From NCBI GenBank assembly GCA_005281725.1, contig SSBO01000003.1, positions 3,337,824 through 3,401,823 of the forward strand: a DNA stretch of 64,000 bases, written 5' to 3'. The position numbers and the translations under genes are program-made. Source of the stretch: Wuchereria bancrofti. Lineage: Eukaryota; Nematoda; Chromadorea; Rhabditida; Onchocercidae. Below, piece by piece: positions 37,142-50,600 of this stretch. Below the pieces are notes generated by a model that was not told the DNA's origin, searched no databases, and was given only the letters and a program-made list of their open reading frames with translations. The stretch's first letter is position 1. Each line of letters opens with the position of its first letter.

Positions 37142-38310
37142 TTAACGAAGGTAGCTGAAATTATTCGTTGACGATGGTGCAGCACCAAAGAAATTCGGTT
37201 GTGATTGTCGATTCATAGCTCGAGATGGTGCAAATCCAAGCATCTTTTGTAAATTTTGTCTTAGTGTCATAGTACAAAGTATGTATAGAAAAATGAATGA
37301 ACAATCCGTATAATCATCTCCAATGAGATTTCTGAAATTATAGAATCTAATTATGAAAGATGACTAGTTCTATGATCATTTCTTTTCAAATGCACGTATT
37401 ACCGGTATTTTTTATACCAATAATAAATATGCGTCCTTAACCTTTAGGCGTTAATCCTACAGAATTATATCAAAGCATGTTTCAGGAATATTTGCTTTCT
37501 TTTCTTGAGCTAGTTCTCTTTAGTATCAAATGTATCAAATTTAAGAATCAACGCTATGTCATTTTCCTTTTCTCAAATTCAATGATATACTTACAATTAT
37601 TTAGTGCCATGGGTGATGTAATAAAATTCACTGTAAACAAAATGAAAAAAAGAATCATACCTATGTGAAAAACCCTGAATCCATGATATTGGAGTGAAAG
37701 GTAATTTGGCGACCACTCGTCCTTCGAATATTGAGGAAAATGTGGATAGAAGTGCAGTAAAAGCGAAACCAATTGCAAGCATACTTTTCATCTTGAACAT
37801 ACTCATATCTCGATTTGTTGCTTTTAACCTCTCCTCTTCCCTATCAATTTTACGCTTTGCTGTACGATCTGCCTCAGCGGTTGTCTCTTTCTAAAACATA
37901 GCATTCATAATGATTCAGAAATGGAGAACTGGATATACAATACTTTCTTGACTTATTAATAACCATGTAGTAACGTTGCTCTAAAAATTTTCACTAATGT
38001 TTGTATCGATGTATATAACAAAAATTATTTTGTGTTATATACATCGATGCAAGTCCTGGAGCAATAGAACTATGTTTTGTATCGAGGCGTCACCAGTGTC
38101 ACATTTCAGAAAGAATTAGTATTCTTACTTTAGGTTAAAAATAGCTCCACTGAAACAAACCTTTCGTTCGAGCTTTTTTGTTTTTCGTTCCATTTCATTT
38201 TTCAAACGTTTGTATTGTTCGCTACGATATACGAGTACATAAGTTAATGCTTCACCGATTATTGCAGTACATGTTGCGATAAATATGATTAACAAATAAT
38301 CCGAGTACAT
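37142..38310 (-). CDS. TMCO1: TMCO1, ER membrane calcium-load-activated channel / translocon component
   Basis: Exons (minus): 38,310-38,161; 37,890-37,661; 37,331-37,142 (189 aa; human 188). The family is an Oxa1-type ER membrane protein that limits calcium overload and works with the multipass translocon. Visible: N-terminal membrane segment (LLIIFIATCTAIIGEALTYV), then VLVYRSEQYKRLK, the charged cytosolic coiled coil (about 35-90), MKSMLAIGFAFTALLSTFSS, the strongly conserved EGRVVAKLPFTPISWIQGFS, DDYTDCSFIFLYILCTM, and LGFAPSR near the C-terminus. ATG 38,310 is the first after an in-frame stop; a GTG one codon upstream is not needed. Intron 1 contains a strong hairpin (37,999-38,054). Confidence 0.94.
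37999..38054. ncRNA. Hairpin of about 22 bp in TMCO1 intron 1; possible small-RNA precursor
   Basis: ATCGATGTATATAACA (38,006-38,021) pairs with TGTTATATACATCGAT (38,033-38,048). The stem extends by TTG/CAA at its base and A/T pairs with a 2-nt bulge at its top, leaving a loop of about 6 nt. The fold is close to a short pre-miRNA or a palindromic transposon remnant. Orientation and expression are unknown. Confidence 0.35.
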
Positions 38311-38882
38311 CACTCACAAAGTCTTCTGAACATCTGTTTTTAGAAACCAATCTGAAAAAAATATGTGTATGGTTTTATCCGACAAACGCTTCAACTTTAA
38401 TCCTTCCAAAAAAATAAAACCTGCTTTAGTTGAAAACTCAATCTTATTCTTTCCAAAGAGGGTAAATGCCAAAAGAAGGAGGACTCTTATCACTTTTTTG
38501 CTCATTTTCTCAAAATTAATTCTCATTTCGCATATTTCTTGAAATGTGTGTCATAGTTTGTGGATTTGCAACGCGTTCACAACCAAAATCGCAAAAAAAA
38601 AAAAAAAAACACCATCTACACTGTTTTGTATTATTCACAACGAGATAAATGATTTTTTTGTTGGATACATTGATAGTGGGCAAAAATTTATATTACGCCA
38701 TTAAGGATTAAAACCGTACTCTTCTTATAACTTTGGATTGTACTCAGATAAAAAACGTGGATTCATTACCGTTGATGCGGTCACTGTATTGGATATTTAT
38801 TACTTTTATCGAACAACAACAATAAACATTTAATAATAAAATCAGATAACAGCAAAAACCAAAAATAATCGGCTGAGTTTTA

Positions 38883-41800
38883 TCACAGGAATGGTTCAAT
38901 AGTAATATCCATAACCGAAATGGGTAGTGCAAGTCCAAAAGCAGTTATCACATTTGGATGCAGAACACCAACTCTACCAAGGGAAATCCCAGCCGGTCCG
39001 ACAATTTCCGCACATCTTCCATCCAAATATGTGGGGTCTAAAAATGCTAATCTTATACAATGTTCTTCCGTTTTTGCCTAGAATCTCAATAAATCTACTT
39101 AATACCATGAGATATATTCATGGACGACTGGTGTCTCATTCGTTATTCTTTCTATAAAAACTCTTAACTTTAGATTATACTCAAATAAAGTGTTGAACTT
39201 ATACGGAAGACAATTAATTTTCATCAAATTACTTACATAACCAATAGAAAGAAAATTAAGATTTAGCAAATTTCTAATGTCTATTTATACCATCATAAGC
39301 TGCAATATAATATCCTGTTCCATCCTTGGTCCACTTTACTCCAAGAAGCTGCATAACTCGATCCAGCAGACCATGTATTATCTCAAAGCCTGATGATTTA
39401 CTGCAATACAGAGCACATAAGCGACGTTCATTTCTTGCACCTACGTCTGCAAAGAAAACGAATGTGCATTTAAAAAGACAGATTCTCAATCTTGAGGACT
39501 AAAATTGTTTACGCAGCTGAAAATAAATTTAAAAAATTGCAACTACTTTTAAATTTATATGAAAATGTATGAAAGTGCTGAACTTATATGGAAGACAAAA
39601 TATTAAAAGCATAGTGCAACCTGCAGTTAAATCTTTCAAAACCACGTCTTGAATCTCAAACAATCGAAGAGGTAATGGCATATCCTTGTTAGAAGCAAGT
39701 GCTTTTAATAAACCAGGAAGTAACGATGTCCTTGCTACCTAGAAAATTTTTCATTGAGTGCTAATACTAATGTAATAATTTACATCAGCCATAAACCTAA
39801 CAAAAAGCCACAAATCTGAAAATTCATCTCATGAATTATAATTAACCAAATGGTGATCTTAAAAAAATTTTATTAAGACTTTTATCGAAATTCACTTGAA
39901 ACCTAACTATGAATAACCTGAAATTCGGATGTCTTTGGATTCGATATTTTAACGGCTTGCTTCAGGTTATCTGGCCTTCTTAGTTTTACTGATATATCAT
40001 CACGACTACACTGAAATTATACATTGAAATGACTTATCACAAGTGGAAGGAAGTTTCAGCGAAGAAAGAATTAGATTCTCATAACTTACTGTAGCATTTT
40101 AACTAACCAAAGCGAAGTTCAATGTTTCAGTCCAACCGGCAGCAGCGATATCATATCGCAGCAAATCTGTTAACTTATTCAACGGAAATGGTTCCCCAGT
40201 GGTATAAGAGTTTGGAAACTGTTGTTCAATCCGGTTAAAACCATATGCAATAGCAACATCCTCTGCCACGTCACATTCATGCAATATATCAGCCCTTGTT
40301 ATAGGTACTCGAACCTGAAATACATCAAGAAACTCAACAACTCCTAGTTCTATCAAGCAGAATCCTTATAAGGTAATTTTATCTGAAATCGTTTGTAATT
40401 TACTTCTAAAAGATCTTGGCTTTTCTCCTTTAAATGTAATTGCGTTTTAAGTGACATTCTGTTCAGAAGAGAGCACATTTCTTCAGCTTCCAAGTTCAGT
40501 CCAATTCTTCCATTGATACTTTTAACATTTACCACCATTGACCTATCACTGAGATCCTATAACAAAAAAAGAAAATGATAGTTTCTAAGTACCTTGCATA
40601 TGTGAGACTCATATATAATATTCAAAGTTGAAAGCATATTAAAAATGATAAATGAACACCTATATATTTTTTTTGTTATTTCTACTTTGCAGTTCTGTCC
40701 TTAATGGTTGCATCATGGATGCGGGAGATTCCGCACTGGTGCGGTTTATCAGTCCCAGAGTAAATCATTATTAACTGGTGCAAATAATAGAATCCGAAAA
40801 AGACAACAATATCACAGGGGATAATTTACCAGTATTTAGATGAATGTTACATAAACAAAGTGATGAGACAATATGGATGAAATGAATTAAAGCGACTGTT
40901 TTTCCTTCCTCCCCAGACAATCATGTACCTCCTTCTCTGCTTCTGTAGTGTTATGAATATAATATGTATTTTCAGAGAGCAGCGCATCGCTCACGAAGCC
41001 TTTTTGCAGTGGAACAACAACATATAATATTGCCCCGTGCAAATCATTCTCGTAGTGATTCACAATTATATTTCATTTCGCCATTGCGATAATATAAAAA
41101 ATATTGCAAAATCAAACCAGAAATGGAGTCATATATTTTTGACTCCCTAGAGAAACCTGTGAAATAATTACAGGAATAATTCTGAACTTAAAAATTTCAA
41201 AATTGTGTACTCTATGATATTATAAAAAATTACTAATCCATCCTTTTCAAAACAAGAAACAAAGAATGCGTAGTCAAAGCAGAAGGAAGTGTGCTTTCAT
41301 AAACAGAAAGCAACTCGTAATTCTTCAGTGTAAAAAAATTTCAATAAATGATAATTTAAAAAAAAAAAATTAAGATATCAATCAAAAGAGCCTATCCATT
41401 TGTCGAGAAACATACCGGATATTCGTGTTTAGTACCATCGACCGAAATAACTTCCACTGGTTCAACACTAAAAAAAGTTTCTAGAATTCCAGTGTAAATA
41501 TCTGTCAAGGTCTACATTTTTCAACAGAATTTTCCTTTGCATCATTAGCCGAACCTAATAAAAAAAATAAAATCCTTCATAATAAAAATCCAAATTCAAA
41601 ATTAATAAAAGTGATGAAGACTAACAGGAATGAAACATTATCTTCAGCTCCATTTGATGTATATTGGCTGAACATTGAGACAATTGTGTTAAGCACTATT
41701 TTAGCTTTCTCCAGGTCAGTGGCGGTTACTTCGATTAATATATTGCGAGTATTAAGCTGGATTTTCGTGTGTTCACCTAAATTAAAAAAAAAAAAAAGTA

Positions 41801-43691
41801 GAAAAATTCACAATAAAGCTCATGTTTACAATGTGAAGAACGTGAATTTTGTGTCATAATCTACAGGAAAAGTGACTCGAGTCCTCAACATGACTGAAAA
41901 GTCCACTAATCTAAAACTGGACAATTTAATTGGAAAAACATATAAGTAAAGACCATTGATAATAGGTGGCATAGATAGTACAATTCCATTTTTATCTCTA
42001 ATTACTGGATATCGCTCCTTATTGATAATAATCGGAAGATATGGTCTCAAATGGCTATCCCCCTGAAAAAACAACAGATGAATAATTACTCAGTTCATGA
42101 ATTACTTTTGAATAGACTTCCTTTTTTATTTTTTTAAAATAAATGTTTCGATGCTATCATAACATATGTGCGCTCTGGAATATAAGAATCGAAATATTTG
42201 TTGGGAATTCCAGAAACTTTCAAGACTATAATTCTATCATATGGAAATTAAATCCTTACAGAATATAAAACCATCATCTCTTCTGCTGTATACTCCTTTG
42301 TACGATTCAGCGGTTTGAACTTTAAATCAGCTGGTTTCTCTGCCCCGTAATAAAAAGGACCTGAAATAGAATATCAATCCTGTTCAAAGGAAATCAGATG
42401 ACGTTGCAGAAGTTTTCAAAAAGAAACTAAAAAAGAATGAAAGAATTAAACCTTGCACTGTATCCAAATCATGAGTACCAATTGCTACTAAAGTTCTCTT
42501 TCGACATATATTTTGATGCAATTTATCTTGTAAATCAATTAGTGAAGCATAAGAATCCGCATCTAATTTGACACCGACTAAAACAGCTCCTACGACATAC
42601 GGCCGTATCGATAGAACTTCTGGCTTAACAATTATCTGATGTCGACAGTGAGACGATCCCCACCGCCGATAAATTGGTGGCTTCATCCTGAAATAAAAAT
42701 TCTAGTCTTCAGGAAAAACTATATGAATATTATATGAATAGATAGATAATTCAGTTTTACAATACCAGCTCTTATTTTATCATGCTATGTGATTTCGAAA
42801 TCCACCTAAACACAGTAGTTCTTGAAAATTAAAAGTAATATTTTAACTTACTCGCTTCTAAATATCCGTAAGGCACGCGAGAGACCTTCAATACAGAGTA
42901 AATCATAACGATTTGCTGGCAATTCTATTTTATATATTTCCTCGTCACACAATTTACTCAAATCCTTCTCGTCCGTTGTCAAACTTTGTTCTTTCTGTGC
43001 TGCAGCTTTTTCGCTAGTCTGCAAACCAGATAATTATACAGTAAACACTAGGACAATAAAGTGAGTATCGACTCATTACTGAGCATTTTTCACTGGTGAT
43101 GCGATGTCATAACAGGTACGACTGATACTTCATCTAAAAAAAAAGAAAAAAAAAAAATAGCATTCTCGAAATGTCAGAAATGTAAACCGTAAGCCGAATT
43201 TCGAATACTGATAGTAAATTTTACTTATACCAAAACTTAACAACGCCCATTAAAAAGAAAAAGGCTGCATTCTGTCATCTACATCAAATAGCAAGAAAAT
43301 CAAGAGGTAACAAACTTTTCGTACAATCTAGAAAAATTCGAAATATTTTACATTATTCAAATAGAAAGGTAACGAATATTTGATCCCATTTACATAAAAA
43401 AGCAAACCCTAAAAACGAACCACTTCATCAAGTTCTAAGCCATAATCGAACAGCAAATTCTCGAACTCCTTTTGAGCTAAAAAGTATGAGACAGTGTTAC
43501 AGTGTAACAAAAGAAATTTATATGCAATGCCTTTCTATATAAGTTTTAGTTTTTAAAATAACAACAGGTATAACAAAATAGAAACAGGAATGCAACAAAA
43601 TTTAATGATATAACAAAAAAACCCGATATTTACTATATACTCTGCCCATGTACCGATCGATGACCGATTTCTTGATCCCAATGATCGGCAT
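38883..43691 (-). CDS. FARSB (fars-3): Phenylalanine-tRNA ligase beta subunit, cytosolic
   Basis: Fourteen exons (minus): 43,691-43,634; 43,476-43,421; 43,018-42,852; 42,687-42,452; 42,360-42,260; 42,062-41,954; 41,776-41,626; 41,467-41,416; 40,556-40,404; 40,314-40,108; 40,010-39,918; 39,738-39,621; 39,446-39,291; 39,037-38,883. All phases join, giving 603 aa (human 589). It pairs with the alpha subunit to charge tRNA-Phe. Visible: short N-terminal exon ([19 protein letters not shown]), [40 protein letters not shown], the tRNA-binding/editing B3-B4 region ([20 protein letters not shown]), FPTRADI-type [52 protein letters not shown], and [11 protein letters not shown] to the C-terminus. Codons 1-19 are a good match to the family start, which fixes the first exon. 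Confidence 0.95.
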
Positions 43692-44888
43692 TTAATTATA
43701 AACGTCGATTATTACGCACTAAAGGTGATAATATCCTGAAACCCCGAATTTAAATATCGTAATTCCATTGCAGAAGCAAAGAAGCGATATACATCCATTT
43801 AATACAGACAATCATTCAGAAACATCTCGAAAGACTATTTCTTTCGAGATCAATTTAAAAAAAAAATCAAATCTATCTCAACCATTCTAGATTTTAATGC
43901 AAATTTCATCACTTTAAACTCATACTACCCAAAAATACAGTATGATTGTCGTTATGCACATACACTGAAGGGACTGAAGGAATAATACTTAACAAACATG
44001 ATGAGACAACTGAAACAATTAGTACATTTAGAACATTAGAAAAAATTAGTACACAAAAAAATTAATACACAAAACACTTTCTTCATTCGATGTACCTCCA
44101 AATATGATGGTAATGAAAATTCCAGCAAGAAGACGATAAGTGATAATAGGCCTTCCGTACTTACTTGAATGCATAATTAGTTTTATGTTTAAATCGATCC
44201 GATCAGATAAACAAAAAACTTCAAATCCATGCGCTTTAACCTCTATAGACGCCATAAATACCTATTACCAACGTATTACCCGAGACCACGGAAAGTAATA
44301 CTCAGTAGATGGGATGGAGTAAGTGCACGCAATTACAATTAACACGTGAATACTATGAAAAATTGCGTCCCACGTGCTGTTAACACGTGTTTTCTCCTAA
44401 TTTACCAATTTTTCTCTCATTCTAAGTGCACTGATGAAAGACAAATGTCTTATTTAGGTTCTCATAATTTACTGATCAAAAATTACTGTATTTAAATTCC
44501 TATGTATCTGACGTCAGCCAACGTCAAGTTGCACCATTCTCCAAACTCACGTTCTTTTGATACGACTGGCTTAAATTGTTTTTTTTCTGACATAATTGAC
44601 TTAGATCGGTGGTTTGTTAAAAGCGAAATGCCTTTCTGCTCTTTATAATTTCATGAATTATTCTTTAGAGTATACAAATTTCATTGATTCTATATGTCTT
44701 TGATATTCATATGTTTATATTCATTTTTGGTTCACAAAATTAGCATCTTTCCAAATATCAAGGTGTTTTTGATTGTAAATTTAAATTATATCAAAATATT
44801 ATCATTTCTGACCCGCTTACTTGTAAATATTTTTTATATGTTCTTTCCATTTTTCTGAAATTTTAGATCACATCAGTTTGATTACAAA
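43692..44888. promoter_or_regulatory. 1.2-kb divergent intergenic region between FARSB and NDUFB6
   Basis: No gene seen. The 69-codon minus frame at 44,046-44,255 lacks a plausible splice partner. TTTTTCTGAAATTTTAG ends at about 44,867, 22 bases before the NDUFB6 ATG, and looks like a trans-splice or 5' UTR acceptor. Promoters for both genes must lie here, but no motif was identified. Confidence 0.5.
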
Positions 44889-47139
44889 ATGGGTAATCAG
44901 TACCATAAGCCGACGCCAATTAATGAGGACGAGGTTGAACCGTACACTCGTCAGAAGGGTGATTCACCATATACGCGATCAGGCTTACCACCACCATCGA
45001 TTATCCAAAAGGTATCATCTTGAAGCTTTTTCATTTTTTGCGTAAACATATATGATAAATAGGAGAGAAAGTAGTAGAGAATTAAGAATTAGTAAGAATC
45101 TTATTTAGTAAGAATGCAGAGGTTACTTGTATTCTTGTAAATTATACATATTGCAACTTCTATCAAGGCATATATACTCAATTAATGGACTAATGTGTTT
45201 TAATTGCAAAAACAGTCATAAGTTGTAATTGTAATACTTCATGTTGTATTCGTGTGAACTAATAAGATGGTTATTCACTTACAGAAATTTTAGTACTTAT
45301 TTATGTAAAGTCTTCAAGTTAGGTTATCATATTTTGTTTTTTTCAAAAAAGACAAAAATACCGACTGCATGGGTGATGGTTATAACTCTTCTTGGTTGTG
45401 TTTTCACTTCCATTTAGATTTTTGAATTGGTTTTTAAACTTAATTATGTAAAGTTTTTAAGCTTATTCATGTAAAGTCTTTTAAAATTCGAAATTAATTT
45501 CAGAGCGACAAAGTATCACATTTGAAACATGAACCAATGAGTTTAGAATTACATATGGCTGATGAAAGAGCGCGAGCAGCGGGTCTTACTCCTGCTGAAA
45601 GAGAATGGCGGAGGTAAACTACTTACTTTTTACCATCCATAAGTTAAATTTGAGAATCAAAAAATTCGAATGATTTTGAAATGAAGTCTTAGTGCAGTCT
45701 TAGGAGAAAAAAATAACTTAACAAATCATCATAATGAAATAATGTACTGGAAGGAATACCAAATTGTTGTGGTGATTGAATTGCACGAAAAAGCATTTCA
45801 TCCTTCTTTTGCTTTTTAATATAATTTAAACGGTTTCAACCTTATTTTTTGATTCAAATGTTAAATTATTGTTTGAAATAGAGATTTAAGACTTGAAAAA
45901 TTAAATTTGAACCTTAGGAAATGGGTTCTGGATCAACATCTTCATCCGGATGAGCCAATCCATGTTGATGCTGTGCATAGACAGCTTAATCCCATTCGCA
46001 TGTTGTATCGTGCACCGTTGGATAAGCTTTACAAACATTTCTTGAAGCCAACGTTTGTAAGTTTCAGCACCGTTATTCTTCCTAATTCCTATACATTTTG
46101 CTTGTTATATTTTTCCTGTCATTTGTGGTTAGATCTAATGCGTATTCTCGAAGTTGATGGGTACTCAGGTATTATATTTTAAGAAACTACAAGATAAATT
46201 CATAGATTTTTACTTTTTCCACATCTTTCCCTCAGTAAGTTTATTCTAATCTTATCACGGCATTATCTCGAATTTTATGAACGTATTTTTTACTGCTGTA
46301 TTGTTTTGCGAGATTTTGCTTTTGCCACATATCTGGATAACAATTAATCTGTCAAACTTGAATCCTTATATTTTAGGATATATTCATTCAAAAGCTGGTG
46401 ACACTTGCAAATAGCGTCATAATTTTTGAGTCAAATTTAACAACTTTTATGAATATTTTGAATTGAAAAATTCTTCTAGGGTATATTTTATGGTTCAATG
46501 ATACGAGCTGTAGTACCAAAACTCTTTATGGCTTGGGTTCTTATCGAAGTTAGCTATTATTATTGGAAATACGAGGCTAGAGTAAGTTTTACTTGATTTT
46601 TAAAGAAATGGACAAATCCAACTAAATAAACATTTATTTTATCCGACTCATTTTTTTAGTATAATGTATTTTAGGGCTGGGAAACATTACGAGGAAATGA
46701 ACGGAGCTATCCTCGCGAACGTTTCTGGGATGATCAGGTATATTGCTTGCGATTGTTTGATGTTTCATAAACATAGAAGCTCTTATATTGCTCATTATTA
46801 TATTTTACAATTCAGCATTATTATCGACAGTCACAAATCCAGAGTAATCGTTAAATTTCAGTCTTAATCACATTGATGACCTATATCAATTATTTACTAA
46901 CTTCACCAGAGTAGAATCGGAATCCAGTGCTTCATACAATATATTGATTGATTTCATAACGAACTCTGATCTTTACTCTCTTTGACTTTTACACTTCTAA
47001 TTTTCAGGAGTTGCGAGAGAAACATCCGGACTTATTTAAAACTGGCAAACCAATCCAGCCAGAGCATAAATTCGAACCTCCATCATTCACTCAGCGTACT
47101 GCACTCTTGGATCTGGGACCTCCAGCAAGACCCTGGTGA
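44889..47139 (+). CDS. NDUFB6: NADH:ubiquinone oxidoreductase (complex I) subunit B6
   Basis: Exons: 44,889-45,011; 45,504-45,613; 45,918-46,056; 46,480-46,581; 46,675-46,737; 47,008-47,139 (222 aa). It is an accessory single-pass subunit of the membrane arm of mitochondrial complex I. The family core is LTPAEREWRRKWVLDQHLHP then DEPIHVD (about residues 71-95; the human protein has the same ...RRRWLKDQ.LSP.EPV pattern), followed by LYKHFLKPTF and one membrane helix (VVPKLFMAWVLIEVSYYYW). It is much longer than the human protein (128 aa): a hydrophilic N-terminal extension of about 60 residues and a C-terminal tail ending LDLGPPARPW. No cleaved presequence is obvious, as usual for this subunit. 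Confidence 0.85.
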
Positions 47140-47647
47140 CATGTAATATTTATATGTAGTTTTGAAAGTAGTAAGATAACATGTCCTCCATTCTTGTTGT
47201 TTTTCTCCTCCAAGATTTATTTATAAATTTCAAATTTAGGTTTCTCTTTATGTTCCACAAATATATATTGGCAAATAATGCGGCAGTTAAGCAACTGCAA
47301 TAAATAAGTTTTGCTTTTGGGAATAGAAGCCTCATTATATCAGAAAATTATCTCGTTAGGAGAAGCAAATAATAAAGAATCTCGTTTCTGTCATGTTTCA
47401 TAAGGTTTTAGAAGCTCTAACTCATCAAATTATAATCATTTTACTCTTTGATTACATCTACATTACCAGAAGAGTGAGGTAATAAAATATTCAATTATTC
47501 AAATTTTTAGATCTTATAACAAAATGATAAATTCGAAACACATATTTCACAAATGTTAAAATTACTAACGGGAGCAAGAGAAAAAGTGGCTAGAAGATCA
47601 CAAAGAGTCTGTACATATACATTTTTTTTTTCATTTGGTAATTTCAT

Positions 47648-50600
47648 TTACCAGCCGAAATCACTCGGTGTACTGGATGTATTCAGTCTTTCACCTGTTT
47701 CAATAACAAACAACTCTTCCGATAGTTCATTCTAAAAAAATTTTTTGCTTTTTATCCTGCACTAACTACCGATCCTGTTTAATTTGCATACTTTGTTCGC
47801 ATAACAATTGCCTTGTTGTTAAAAGACGGAAGTTTTATAGGTTTTAATTTTTAGAACTTTTCCCAAATTTCAAATTGTTACATCTTCCTTTGATGTTTGT
47901 TGAAGAAGCGGCTCCACTTTTTCCCTTTGATCTTGAATTATTTTCATATACCGAACCATGAGCGGATCAATTGTATGCTCTCCCGGTGAATTACTTGTCA
48001 CACCTTCCGTATTCTGAATCACACAAAAAGTAATCGGGAAGATACTGAAATAGGTGGCGGAAAAGTCCATTAAAGGTTATAAATATTTTGCGACCTTTCC
48101 AATATTTTCCGGACTTGAATGCACCACGAAATGTTGTTCCGTTTCCACCATTTTTCCATCAGCGGAATTAGTCTTGATAGCTGAAGGATCCCTTTGAAGT
48201 AACTGTAATCGATAGACTTAAAAGTTATAATCTTTAAAAAGATGTGCGAATAGCATAAAATATAGAACAAATAAGAGGGAACGCTCCATGAAATTTTAAA
48301 AGAAGAAAGCACCTTAACCTCATGATTTGACGAATTCCTGGACAGTGGCTTTTCAAGCTCACTGGTTTCAGCATGTGATAAAGAAATAGACTGAATATGA
48401 TCCATAGGGTGAGATTGACTTCTTATACGCAGTTTATTCACTGCAAAGTCCAGCTCCTTAAATTTTACAAGAAAAAATAAAAAAGTGTTCTCGTTCTTGG
48501 AATTCTAAAATTATTTCTAACTTGTAAATAATCCTACCTGCTTTGTACAATCCAAAACTTTCATTCTGTCACGGAAGTGATGCTCAAATGATGACTCCGT
48601 AGGAGTTGATGAAGACATAGAGTCGACCGTTGTCATCCTGAAACAGTAGAAATTGATATAACGACTAACTGGAATTGGGTTTATTTTATGAAATGAATTT
48701 AAACTAAAAAACCTTGCTGATACTTGTGTAGTAGGATGAGAATTGGGTCGATCAAATTTCTTGTTGAATGTACTAAGGTGGTACTTATTCAGTTCTTTAC
48801 TGAGCGCTTGCAGTTTGTCTACCTAAAAAGATCCCATAGTTCTCCAAACTTCCTGAACCTACTAAGTCCAATCTTCCAAATTATCAGCTAAATGTGACGT
48901 AAGTTGGTTATGTTTAATCATTTTTTTAAACCACAGTTAATAACAGCTTAAAAAGCACAGGCACACAACACAGACAAATGAATTGTTTCTATTCAACTTT
49001 TTCCTATCGGAAAAGTCCTAAAATATTCAAAAAACAAGCATAATTTAAAAAGTATATGCATAATTGCTTACAGCTAACTTATGCTGGAACTTCAGTTCAC
49101 TGATACGTAAGGCAGCCGATTCTTCCAGTAACTTTAATTGTTTCTTTAAACTGTTAATTGTTGCATTTTGCCTTTCTAATTTTTCCATCAACTTTTGATT
49201 CTGAAATTTGAAGCAAATAATACGTGAAACATGTATAAATTTATTCCTAAAATTTATTTGCAAGGAAAAGTAACTCAAAATGATATTATTAAATGCACTG
49301 CAAAAAGTGTTTTTATATTTATAGTCGATATTTAAATTAACATCGACTTAATGAACTGATTTCTACGAAAAACAGTATATTACGATAAACGGTATATATA
49401 TATATATATAGTGAAATCATTCTAGGGTCTAAAAAATAAGTTAAAATCTTTTAAGATGTTGAAATATCAATATTTCGACGAGATTAAATTTACTCCGTGA
49501 TTTCTTACTCTATAATGTCACATAACTTTCGGCTGCATATGGAGAACTCAGTATATGAATGAAGAAGCTTGTATTAAAGAACCGTTTCAGATAACTTCTC
49601 CTTCTCTTTTCTAACATTTTCCAAATCTTCATTGGTCTTTTGTTGCATATTTAAGGCATCATGTAAAACTTCTTTAGTTTTTGCGAGTTTCTTCTGTTGT
49701 TGGATTACTTTTTCCTGCAAAAAATTATTTCTTTCTGAAAACGATTCACAATTATAAGTTTTAGTTTCTAGATTATTGTGACCCTTCGCTGTCCTCGTTT
49801 TACCGAAACACAAAAATTCCACAAAAAACTCTCCGGAAGAGTATTTCAGAAGTGCAGTATTATTAAACGCTGAAAGGTTTTGCACATTTAAATAAAAGAC
49901 ATACTTGCAATTTTTTTAAGCATGCTGCTTCCTTGGCAGAAAATTCTTGTCCATTGGAAATTTCACATATTTTATCCCAAACTGTTTCATATTTCTTCGA
50001 CAATATCGCTTCTTTTTTATTCCATTCAAAAATCTAAAGTCCTTTCCAGCACTAACATTCTTCAAAATTAATGTGATAACATGAATCGTCAAAATGGAAA
50101 AAACATACCATTTGCATTATTCGAGTCCTATCCTTTTCGCGTGCTTTCCTAATCGCTTCCTGTAGCCTTTGATCAAGACTCTTTTCATGAATCTTTAAAC
50201 CATCCTTAATTTGCTCCAGTGAACATCTTTCTTTTTCTATAAGACACAGTTCGTTGTCTTTTTTCCTGAATTATATTATTTTAAGCCACAAATTTCTTTC
50301 TAAACCTTTCTGCGATATCCGACTTTCAAACTATATAAAATATGCTTACTTTATCATAATTTATTAATTCCACAATATGCAATTTCTGAACAAATATAAC
50401 AATTAAATATACAATAAACTGTCCTTTCAACTATTATGCAAGCTACAAAAGTGACCACAAACTTACGATTGAAAATTCGCTCGAGCATTCTCCAATAACT
50501 CCCTTTGAAATCGTAACTCTTTCTGCGCCATTTCGATCTCTCGCCAAGCTCTTTCACATTCCAGTTTTTTGTTCTGAAAACAAGAAATATTACTGACTGG

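Noticed and set aside
38314..38526. 70-codon minus frame directly upstream of TMCO1
   Set aside because: It ends in a stop three bases before the TMCO1 start, has no family match and probably lies in the promoter or 5' leader.
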